Positions 22,976-34,800 of a stretch of DNA of 64,000 nt are shown one piece after another. Numbering within the stretch: position 1 is the first letter of the stretch; each line of letters starts with the position of its first letter. The DNA lies in contig JAUJYZ010000015.1 of NCBI GenBank assembly GCA_033675265.1, positions 392,501 to 456,500 of the forward strand. Reading direction: 5' to 3'. This DNA is from Actinostola sp. cb2023 (taxonomy: Eukaryota; Cnidaria; Anthozoa; Actiniaria; Actinostolidae). The notes under the pieces were generated by a model. The model saw only the letters and a list, made by a program, of their open reading frames with translations, did not search any database and was not told where the DNA came from. The position numbers and the translations under genes were made by a program.

Positions 22976-23388
22976 CTATGCATGTTTGTCTGCCTGTGTG
23001 GTGTTATCAGAACATTGTAATACTTGGATTTCCCCTAGGTACTGCTGCACATCAGGTTGCGATGGATCCACGGCCACATACACAGGACCTGTCACTGTTG
23101 TTATGACAACGTCACTTTCATCCATCACGTGTTCAGACACGATTTCGTGTGAATGGATCTGGTCGGTCTGTAAAGTGACTTGGTCAGGAATTTGTCCCTG
23201 TGCAATAAGGTGCCCCTCGACGACTAGTTCTTGTCCCTCGCTGGTATTAGTGGGGTCCGATACCTGAATGATCTGCACGTCGTCTTGGGATAGTACTGTT
23301 TCACTTTGCACTGTATTGGATTCGTGTTGTAAAGCCACTTGGTTGACTATCTGTTCGGCGAGCTCTGGGGTGATGTCTGGAAGTGAAA
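22976..23388 (-). CDS. Terminal exon of the zinc-finger gene
   Basis: Acceptor TTTCAG|TTTCACTTCC, phase 1. Encodes [18 protein letters not shown], then a T/S/Q/D-rich stretch ([20 protein letters not shown]) to a stop at 22976. There are no further fingers. Confidence 0.8.
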
Positions 23389-24059
23389 CTGAAAAACATG
23401 GTACTCAGAATCAAGATATATGGTATACTGGCCAATACCAACTGTACCTCACCAAGAGTTGGGTGCGGGAACCCTGTGCCAGTTAATGATGGTGGTCAAC
23501 TCATGTATGACTGTGAAAAATGTATGGCACGGCCCATGCCGTGGTTTGTCCTTTCACTAATCAGTCACTACATACATGTACTTACCTGTTGTCACTGCAT
23601 TGGACCCAGCTTCATCATCACCATGGTTACCACTTCGCTGAATCTGAGCCTGGTTCAATATGTGTTGAGCTATTAAGAGTTGTTGAGCCAGGGTCACCTT
23701 GAAAACAATTAACCAAAGTTATCGAAATCTCTACAGAAAGTGTCCATAGAATCCACTGTAGTTACTATAGCAACCATAGCAGCACTAGCTACCTTAAATT
23801 CTCCTCCCCCTTGGTCTGTGCCTTGTAATACAATGTGTGGTCCACCAACTCCATCTGCCAGTTCTGCACTTACGCTGTGTGGAATCATGTCTCCTAATAC
23901 TTGGGTGACTTGCTGAAGTAGTGATGTGTCTGTGATTTTTGTGTCTATTCTCTTGATAGATGTCTGTAGTTTACAGAATGGTAGTTAATCAATGCAGCAT
24001 AGATTAAGAATTGTGGGACAGGGAAGGTAGTCAAATATGAAATACGAAATTTGATATCC

Positions 24060-24094
<35 letters not shown>

Positions 24095-25776
24095 ATTATT
24101 ATTAATTATAATAATAATTATTATTATTATTTATTATTATTATTATTATTTATATGTGGTTACTAGTAAGCAAAGTTAACTAGGAGAGATGCCAGGTCAG
24201 CGGTATCATTGGTACTGCGCATGCGCCTGGCTCAGTTGCTCGCCACGTTGCTCGCATGCCGCTTGCTCCGCTATTGCTCGTTGCTTTGCTCTGCCATTGC
24301 TGGTTAGCTTGTGGGTTTTTGCTGTTGCTTTCGCCTGGTTGGTTCCGAATTTCTGCAAAGTGATTGCCTGTACAACTACTCTGCCTTTTAAAAGCGAAGT
24401 TATCTTTGGGGAGTATTTGGTTTAATAGGAATCATGCCTCGAGAGACGAGGGAACACAGCAGGGACAGTTTCATCCCGTCGTCTTCAAGTTCATCGACCG
24501 ATTCACCTACCACTACCACTACCACTTGTACTTCGTTGGTGGCGGCTTCGCCCACGGTCACTCCTGCTTCGCCTTCGGGTACCGTGGCATCTTCGGAATT
24601 AATCGCCTCGTTAATTGAAGCGATGAAGGCCCCGTTGTCCTCGATGGTAAACTCGGCATTACTTTCGGCGGGAATCGCGCCATCGCTGCCGGTACCAAGC
24701 ATTGTGGCGACCAGCACCCCTTTGCCGTTGGCTGGACCTTTGGCTACAACTACAAGGACAAATTCCATCGCCGAACAGGCGGCCCTTCTTGGTCAAGCAG
24801 GAACAACCTTACCATGGCCATCAGCGACAAATATCGCACCAAATCCTACACATGTGGCCGCTACTATGCCTATGGGTTCGGCAACCGGCATTCCTGCGTC
24901 GTCTTCTTCAGCCAGTTCAGGTACGTTCAATACCCTTGTTGTGCCGTCATTTGTGTCACCGTTCGCTTCACATCAATCGGCAGCTCTAAATAGCGCCGCG
25001 GGAAGTTCTACACTCGAAAGCGTTATACAGTCGCCCGGATTGGCTCCAACCTTTCAGCAGCCCTTCGTAATCGGCCCGGGTTATTCCCCCGTGCCATACA
25101 AAGTTGTATCTCAAATAATACTTGGCAAGTACGTAAATTTTGAAGATCTATTACCCGAGAACATCTCCTTTAACGAGCCAGAACCGCAGTTGATGTTCGA
25201 AGGACGTTTGGTGTTCTCTCCTACCCCTAAAAAGAACAAACGCCAGATAAACGATATTGTCACATGGTTGGAGGCCTTTACAATCTTCTCACTTATCTTG
25301 GGGTCTTATTTCCCAAACCGCTGGGTGGACTTGATAAAGTATAAGCTGCTCATTTTACGTACTTACATGTATCGCCAGTTTAGCGGCAGTGCATGGCTAA
25401 ACTATGACAAAGAGTTCAGGGAGCAAGCAGCGGCTGAGAGGCAAATCAACTGGTCTACGATGAGTGTTCAGCTCTATAACTTCCATACAGCTGGGGCCCA
25501 GGTACGCCCGAGGGTGTCTGCCTCAAGTACGGTTACATCGGGTCAAGAGGCAGAGGGCTCTAAATTCTCCAAAGTCATCTGCCATTCGTGGAATGCAGGG
25601 CGTTGCATTGCCCCCTCTACGCAGTGCCGCTTCCGTCACGCCTGTAGCACCTGTTCTGGTGAGCACCGCAGTGTCTCTTGCTACTCAAGATCGTCCAAAT
25701 CAGAGCATAGCCGTCATGAGGAGCATTCAGATGTGAAGCGAAGGAAGAGATAAAGAAAACAAAAGCACAAACTAGA

Positions 25777-25807
<31 letters not shown>

Positions 25808-28800
25808 CAAATTAACCTTCCTATTGTTAATTGTTACAGTTCTCATTTGCGATGTGTAGTTAAACTAGTTAACGCTATAGGCAATTTGTAATATATTGGT
25901 TCTCTTTTAGGATCGTGTGCAGCCCTTCCGGCAGTAGCAAACATTTCACCATTGAACTATGCAAAGTTTTCGCATGAATTACAAAATCACCCAGATAGAG
26001 CAATGGTTGCACAAGTTTTGCAAGGTATTAAAGAAGGATTCAATCTAGGTTTTGATGCCTCTGTTTCCTTAAAAGCAGCAAAAAAGAACAAACCATCTGC
26101 CTATCAGCATGCTGCAGTTATTGATGCGTACCTTGGTAATGAGGTTAAGCTAGGACGGGTAGCTGGCCCCTTTGATTCTAGCCCAATTCATCCTCTCCAG
26201 ATTAGCAGTTTTGGCGTGATTCCGAAAAAGGGCCAACCTGGGAAGTGGCGACTGATTATTGATTTATCGTCTCCTTCAGGCCACAGCGTAAATGATGGAA
26301 TTGATGCGGAGGCGTGGTCTCTTCAATACATTAAAATTGATGATATTATCAGCATGCTTACAAAATTTGGGAAGGGAGCTCTTTTGGCAAAATTTGACAT
26401 TGAAACTGCTTATAGGAATATTCCAGTACACCCTGCTGATCGCCATTTGCTCGGAATGAGATGGCGGTCAAAGTTCTATATTGATCTTGTGCTACCCTTT
26501 GGCTTGCGATCTGCCCCTAGCATCTTTAATTCTGTGGCAGAGGCAGCAGAATGGATTTTGAAATCCAATTATTCAATCGAGGATATCCTGCATTACTTAG
26601 ATGACTTTGTTATTGCTGGTCCTGCAAATTCACCCATATGCGCTAATCATCTGTCAATTGCTACCTCGGTGATTAAGGATCTAGGCCTCCCGTTGCACCC
26701 TCAAAAATGTGTGGGCCCAGCATCATGCATGGTGGTTCTTGGTATCGAATTGGATACAGTAGCTGAGACAGCGCGTCTTCCTGATGAAAAATTTTCTGCT
26801 ATATATGATTTGCTATTAGCTTGGTCAGGGTATAAATGGTGTCGCAAGAAAGAATTGCAATCGTTGATAGGTCTGCTCCACCACGCATGCAAGGTCGTAT
26901 GGCCTGGTCGCGCTTTCCTTCGCCGTATGATTGACCTGATATGTTGCTTCCGTAACGACAACCATCCAATTCGTCTGAATTCAGAGTTCAAAAAAGACTT
27001 GAAATGGTGGCTCGATTTCTTTGGCCAGTGGAATGGAATAAGTTTCTTTTTGTTTCCCGGCTTGGAGAATCCGCCCAACGTGTGTGTTGGCTCAGACTCT
27101 TCAGGTACCATTGGCTTTGGAGCTTTCGTGGAGTCCGAATGGTTTAATGGGCAGTGGTCTCCTGACCAGTTTGGTCTTTCCATCGCATACAAGGAACTGT
27201 TCCCAGTGGTGGTTGCAGCTCATGTTTGGGGGGATCGATGGTGCCGCCAGCAAGTACTTTTTAGGGTGGACAATGAGTCAGTAGTGTATATTTTGAATGC
27301 TAGAACATCGAAAGAGCCCAATATAATGCATCTGATGAGAAATTTGCTGCTTGCTGCAGCACAGTGGGGTTTTACGTTTTCTGCTGTTCACGTACCAGGA
27401 GTTCATAATGGCATAGCTGATGCTTTATCTCGTTTCAATTGGCAGGTTTTCCGCCAATTGGCCCCTTTGGCAAAGAAATCTCCGACACCAGTTCCGCAGC
27501 AGCTGTTGGCGCTTTTGTCTCAAACTCCTTAGAAGGTCGCTGTTTAACATTCATGCATCAGGGTTTAGCCCAGTCTACACATAGGAGCTATTCTAGTGCA
27601 CAGAAAAAGTTTATTGATTTCTGTTATACAAGTGGTCACCTCTCATCATCTGGCTCTCCATGCCCAGCTGATGAATGGACACTTTGTTTATTTGCAACAA
27701 TGTTGGCAGAATCATTGCGACACTCTTCAATTAAAGTATATTTGTCTGCTGTTCGCTCTTTACATATTGACCAAGGTTTTGCAGATCCATTGCAAAATTG
27801 TTTACGACTGCAGCGGGTGGTTAGAGGTATCAAACGTATGCAAGGAGTAGCTAGAACAAATATGAGATTGCCAGTGACTTGTGAAGTCTTGAGATTGATA
27901 CTGTCAAGTCTGGATGTAACTGCCTACAATGACTGCATGTTCTGGGCAGCATGTACCATGGCTTATTTCGGGTTTCTAAGATCTGCCGAATTTACAGTAC
28001 CAAGTCTTTCTGCATTCAACTCCAAGTTTCACTTATCGGCTGAGGATGTGACTGTGGACTCTGCTACATTACCTACATGCTTGCGTTTAAACATAAAAGC
28101 TTCTAAAACTGATCCTTTTCGCCAAGGAAGTTTCATTTATATTGGCCAAGGGTCCTCATCTATCTGCGCAGTCCATGCAGTTCTAGACTATTTGACACGC
28201 CGGGGTAACAATTCTGGCCCCCTGTTTCTAATGGAGAACGGACAGCCGTTATCTCGTCAATTGGTTACAGACCGATTGAGATTCATTTTGCAAGCTTCGG
28301 GCTGTAAAGGAAACTATTCCAGTCATAGTTTCCGGATTGGTGCTGCAACCATGGCAGCAAAAGTGGGCATCCCAGATCATCTCATCCAAGTTATGGGCCG
28401 TTGGAGAAGTGACGCATATAAACAGTACATTCAGACCCCTTGTGACGTGATTATAAATTCTTCTAAAAAACTGGCATGATTGGGTAAGTTTGTCTACTTC
28501 TGGGTCTTATGATGATAATAGCGCGATTGAGGGATGGTGTGCTTGGAGTTCTGTTTGGGGATGGTGGACATAACCATGGCCTCGCCACGGTCCACTTTCT
28601 CCAAGCACTTCAGTTTGCTTGGAATTGGATATCTTGGGGGGTGACCTGTGGCTAGGTTGCCATGGTTACCTCCTTATTGGCTTGTTGCTTATTGCCGGGA
28701 ATTCTGCTGTAGTGAAGGCACCTACATCCCATCCCTCTGCTCGACAAGTTAAATGTGGTTACTAGTAAGCAAAGTTAACTAGGAGAGATGCCAGGTCAGC

Positions 28801-31800
28801 GGTATCATTGGTACTGCGCATGCGCCTGGCTCAGTTGCTCGCCACGTTGCTCGCATGCCGCTTGCTCCGCTATTGCTCGTTGCTTTGCTCTGCCATTGCT
28901 GGTTAGCTTGTGGGTTTTTGCTGTTGCCCCACCCACCCAGCCGCCATTGATAGAAGAAGGAGTGGTAAGTATAACAAGTTTTCCACTGAGAAATCAGTGT
29001 GACAAGGTGCCCATGAAGGGGGTGACCTGTGGCTAGGTTGCCATGGTTACCTCCTTATTGGCTTGTTGCTTATTGCCGGGAATTCTGCTGTAGTGAAGGC
29101 ACCTACATCCCATCCCTCTGCTCGACAAGTTAATATTATTATTATTAATTTTTATTATTATTATTAATTATTATTATTATTAATTATTACTACTAATAAT
29201 AATAATTAATAATAATAATAATTATTATTATTATTATATACAAGACAGCATTTTTAAATTTGAAGATAAACATGTATGGATTAATCCATCTACACTATTT
29301 TGAAGTTTAATGGACTCTGAGCTTTCGCGTCAATTAACCCATCATCAGGGAAATATTGGAATGCTTCATTATTGTACTCGTGATAATGAAGCATTCCACT
29401 ATTTAATCCCTGATGATCGGTCAATCAACCCGAAAGCTCGGAGTCCATTAAACTTCAAAATCGTGTAGATGAATCCATGTTTATCTTCAAATAATGAATC
29501 CTACACACAAACAATCTCTAAATCTTATTTTTAAATTTGCCAGACATGTTTTGATGTGTCACACATCACCTTCAGTGTAGCTAATGATAGTATGAAGAAC
29601 AAAAGAAATAATGGAATAAAGAAAATTGGAAAACTGGGAAACAAACTGTGGTTAAACACACACACAAAAAAATTACAAATTTAAATTTAAATTTTAAATT
29701 TTAAAAAAAAAAAAAAAATTACAAAAAAATTAAATAAAATAAAAAATAAATAAAGATCATAATAAATTAGCTCCCAAGTATTATCACCCTTTGTTACAAA
29801 AAGAGAAGATCCTACGATCAACTGTTCGAAGAATACTACCAAAATCGATCGCAGACGTTGTCTCCCCCAAGGGTTCAAGGCTGGCACACTTATACGGTTT
29901 GCCTAAGACACACAAGGATCAGTTATCTATGCGTCCAATTCTATCTGCCACATCTACATACAACTATGGTCTGGCCAAATGGCTAGACGAAAAGCTCAAG
30001 CCATTGTCACACAACCAGTTTACTATCACCGACACATTCAAATTTGCCGAAGAAATCCGTGCCGTGAAGATCAACAGTGGGCAGTTACTAGTCTCGTATG
30101 ATGTTACGTCATTATTTACTAATGTTCCTCTTGACGAAACAATACAGATTCTGGTCAACAAAGCCTTTGATGGCAATTGGTTCAACTTAACACACAAATT
30201 AAACCTAACGAAGACAGACCTCACCGACCTCCTCAACATTGCCACCAAAGATCAACTATTCCAGTTTAATGGAACTCTGTACGAGCAAATGGATGGCGTG
30301 GCCATGGGGTCTCCGCTGGGACCCTTGCTAGCGAATGTCTTTATGTGTTCCATCGAATACACCCTCCAGCAGGCTGGCAAAATTCCTAGCTACTACAAGA
30401 GATATGTCGACGACACACTGACGATAATGCCTAGTGAAGCAGATGCCAGACATTTCCTACAAGACCTCAATCAATGTCATGCTTCTATCCAATTCACAAT
30501 GGAAATGCCAAATAACGATATGCTTCCATTTCTTGGCATGCAACTCTTGAATAGGTCCACCTATATAGAGACGAAGGTATATACAAGACCAATCAACACC
30601 GGTCTCCTCCTGCACCATCAGAGCCACGTCGACGAGAGGTATAAACGCAGCCTAATAAGAACAATGCTTCACCGAGCCTATCGTTTATCATCCTCCTGAT
30701 CCTATTTCAACGAGGAGTGTGAACGTTTGAGACGATTATTTTCCCGTCTCAAGTACCCTGACAAGCTGGTAAGTGCCATCATCCAACGTTTTGTTAATGA
30801 CAAGATATGTGGGCAACAAGAGCCAACCACGGAGAAAGAACCGGAAAATGTTGTTCGCATTGTTCTACCGTTCAAAGATCAACGAGCAGCTGATGTTGTC
30901 CGAAAACAACTCGAGAATTTAAGCTCCAAGACAGCTACATCAATCCAGATTGAACGACTTCCTATTGTATGAAATGTTTTTCATAAGAGACAAAAGACCT
31001 TCTCTAAATATTCAATCAGACTCCCTGAGGGCCAAACTCTTCATTTAATAACTCATTGTTATTCATCTTGATGCCTTTATAAACTCCCACATTGTTCATT
31101 AAACTTACTTGATAATGGCGTCTGTGACGCCGAAACGTCGTATAATTTCGCTTAGTTTTATTTTGTTATGTATTACGAAATCCCTACTAATCAAGAATAA
31201 ATTAATTAATTTAAAAAAAAAATTAAAAAGAAAAAAAAAACCACAAACCTCTGGTTTCCCATTCCTGTGTCCACTGGACTTGCTATCAGCTTCAAGTTGA
31301 GACAAAGCCACCTTTGAAAGATTATCTGCAGCAGTTTGTCCCTCGGCATCTTCCATGCTCACTTCGTCGTCCACATCAGTGACCAAGCCACTGCCATCTG
31401 TCTGAGACTCTTGGTTGGCAATCTTGGCATGCGTATTCATGTGATTGGTCAAGTAGTTTTGTCGAGTGAATTTCTTTTCGCACTGATTGCATGCGTAGGG
31501 TTTTTCACCTTTGTGGATATTGAGATGACGTTTGTATGTGGTGAGGTAGTTGAATTCCTTGCTGCAAGTGTCACATTTGTAAGGACGGTCACCTAGAACA
31601 CATCAATAGGATGAGAGAATCACAACCAAAGGGGCATACATGCACTAAGAACACTCTAAAGCCTGTGTGACAATACATACACAAGTATTTATGCTAACAC
31701 GTCACATCATCAGTGTCGGCAGAGTCATCATAAGTCGCCATGGTTACGACAAAGGTAACATTTAGCTCTTAAAAGGTACCATATGTAGTCAATAAAATAA

Positions 31801-34800
31801 TTGTTTCGTGTGTATAGGCTGGGGTGCTTTTTACCGTACCAGCAACATTTTTTTAAACATCTGTATAAAGGTGCAGTAATATGAGCAACAAAATCGTGCA
31901 ACCTGTCGCGCAACATTGTTCAGATTGTTGCGTTGCAAGTTGCAAAGCAATATGTTTCTCGTATTACCATCATTCGTGCAACTTTTCACGCAAAAAAAAA
32001 AATATTAGGGAGGGGTGCTTATTAGGAAAGGGGGTGCATTATTATGGACTGTGTGACGCAAACAAGTGCTTAGCAGTATATGCGTGATAGTTGTGTTTCG
32101 ACCTAAAAACAATAAAATAGTCTCTATATCTAGAAAGGGTATCTGAAGCTGATTGGCTAATGGCAGCTACAGGAAGTACTGTACTTATTAGGGAGGGGGT
32201 GCTTATTAGGGAGGGGGCACTTATTAGGGAGGGGGTGCTTATTAGGGAGGGGGCACTTATTAGGGAGGGGGCACTTATTAGGGAGGGGGCACTTATTAGG
32301 GAGGGGGCACTTATTAGGGAGGGGGCATTTATTAGGGAGGAGGGTGCTTATTAGGGAGGGGGCACTTATTAGGGGGGGGTGCCTATTAGGAGGGGGGTGC
32401 TTATTAGGGAGGGGGCACTATTAGGGAGGGGGCACTTATTAGGAGGGGGGCACTTATTAGGGAGGGGGCACTTATTAGGGAGGGGCACTTATTAGGGAGG
32501 GGTGCTTATTAGGGAGGGGCACTTAATTATTTTTTCGGAAAATATCAAAATCTGAGTCAATATAACAAAACTTTATTACACAATGTAACAAAAACTGGAA
32601 CAGTAAATCAGAATTGATAAGGCAAAAAACGGCTTGAAGGCGATGGCTTGAAGGTGGATCATTTATTATATTTTCAAACTAGAACGACCAGCTTAGCCAT
32701 CACACAAAAGTTTGAAGGAGATATATATACTGATTGAAAGAAATTTGCTCTCACATGGAAATAGAAGTCAAAACACATGGTTCTATTGTTGAATAATGGA
32801 AGGACGCTTATTTAAAATATCGAGGTCAAGGGGAGTACTTATTCAGAGGGGGCGCTCATTTATTGTATGCAAATACATTAAATACCTGTGTCATACTAAA
32901 TGAGTCACACAGTAAAATAGTCAAGTTCTTCACTAATGAACTACGGGTAATCATGAAAGTTCAGGATTCTTAGTACATTTAGAAGCCAGCAAAGAGTAGA
33001 ATTACATGTAACCCTCTTTAAATAAAGACGTTACTTACTTACTTACATGTAGGATACCACACTATCCACTAATCAGGGGCTGATAGAGTGGGGGGGGCCG
33101 GCGGGGGGGGGGGGGGGGGGGGGGGGTAAAGAAGAAAATAGTGCAGAAAATCAAGAAAATCAAAAATGTGATTATGTGCGATTTGAGGCCGACAGTGCGG
33201 AATCGCACCCTTGCACTCTATCAGATGCCCTGACTAATACAAATTCCATGGCTGTCAATCATGATTTACCTTGAATGGCTTTTCTCCTGTGTGTGTACGA
33301 GAGTGTCTCTTCAGGTCACCCAGATTAGCAAACCCATGGCCACACACCTCACACTGGTACGGTCGCTCACCTGTGTGTACTCTAATGTGTGTCTTGAGGT
33401 TGTATGATTTGTTGAATTTTTTGCCGCAGTGTTCACAGGTATACGACTTGCCTGGAAATACAGCAATGTTTTAGGTAGAGCTTATAACATGAGTGGCTGT
33501 GGTTGTATGTAATAGATACAATCTTTGCAGTTATACTCTGTGGGAATTATAATGTCGAGCCGCAGACGAGATACTGTACATGTAATTCCTATACAGTATG
33601 GTTGCGAATATTGTTGACATATCATTATGCACAGATGTATAAAATCATGTTTTACTGTCATTTTCAAGATACCAGTAAGTTGGCTGAGAAAATCAAAGTT
33701 CAAGTCCATGCATGCATCCTCGGGAACCCAGGGGTATATTCTGTCGCTCGTTACTCGCTCCCAGAGAAATACCCCTGGGTACGAAGTCTGTTGGAGCTTG
33801 TTCCGGAAGTCAAAATTAAAAATGGCGGCTGTCCTATTCTTGATACTGATTGGTCGACCTTAGCTCCTAGGTCGACCAATCAGAAACGAGAATAATTTTG
33901 ACTTCCAGAACAAGTTCCAACAGACTTCGTTCCCAGGGGTATTTCTCTGGGAGCGAGTATTCCCGAGGGTGAAGTCCATGCAAATGAAGACGATTTTGTA
34001 CCTTCAGGACTGTAAGGTCCAAAGGGCCTAAACTATTAATATTAATAAGGTGGTTAATCAAGTTGTGCACTTTGAACTGAACCTCAGTGATTATAGAGAG
34101 CTACAATGTAGGTGACAAAGCAACCAGCAAAGCGAGCAAGCCAATTGACCAAGAGGTCTGAGCAATCATGCGTGAACTCAGTTTACGCATTAACCATTTT
34201 CAGTTTTCTAACTTACGGCCCTCAAATTTGAAAAACTGAAACCGCTGAGACCACTTACTTTTTGTATCTCCACATTAACTTTGATTAATGGATAATCACA
34301 GTTAGTATAATTGGACGAGCGACCAGTGATTATGAGACGATAATCACTGGTTGAGAGTGGTCCAAGTCAAATTTTTATCCTGAATTTCGTCTTTTCTCTG
34401 ATCATATTCAAATCTAAACTTATACTAAAACAATTATTCGATCACCTCAGCCCTCAGTGATGGTCATTGATAATCACTTTGCCTTTGGCGAATAATAATG
34501 ATAAATACATGTAACATCATACCTGGTTTTGAGCATGTCGTACACTGGATGCCATCATTTAGAACCTGGACGTGGTGATCATGGATGACGTCATGAGTAA
34601 CATCGTCAGGTTTAGTAGACACAGCTACATAACCTGCCGTCACAGCTAACTGTGGCATCTCGTGCTGAAAGGCTGCCTGCACTTGTTGCAGAACCTCTGA
34701 CGATACTTCCACAGTTGTAGTTTCCTGGTTTTCTAGGGGAAAAAGAAACTTACAGCTTAAACTATGGCCAAGTTTTGGTTGGGCTCCCTGTGGTAATCTA

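Larger units (their letters stand above)
24154..29133 (+). mobile_element. Ngaro/DIRS-like tyrosine-recombinase retrotransposon
   Basis: It has split direct repeats in the order A1 (24154-24328), genes, B1 (28637-28752), A2 (28753-28927), a 90-base spacer and B2 (29018-29133). A1 and A2 are 175 bases and appear identical; B1 and B2 are 116 bases and also match. Between them lie a Gag-like frame with a CCCH finger, a reverse transcriptase/RNase H frame with a YLDD motif, and an overlapping tyrosine recombinase frame. There is no methyltransferase, no integrase and no LTRs. That layout is known from PAT/Ngaro-type DIRS elements. It sits in a zinc-finger gene intron in the opposite orientation. 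Intact frames and identical repeats point to recent movement. Confidence 0.9.
29270..29490. repeat. Palindrome carrying two hammerhead-like cores
   Basis: Arms start CATGTATGGATTAATCCATC and end TGAATCCATG. The inner block TGGAATGCTTCATTATTG / GATAATGAAGCATTCCA closes the hairpin. It lies upstream of the Penelope-like reverse transcriptase and could be its terminal repeat, in head-to-head form, or a separate element. Confidence 0.6.

Noticed and set aside
24400..24768. 122-codon minus-strand frame
   Set aside because: Antisense shadow of the Gag low-complexity region.
26701..27192. 163-codon minus-strand frame
   Set aside because: Antisense shadow of the reverse transcriptase/RNase H frame.
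24154..29133. LTR retrotransposon or endogenous retrovirus
   Set aside because: No LTRs, protease, integrase or envelope; split direct repeats and a tyrosine recombinase fit a DIRS/Ngaro-like element.
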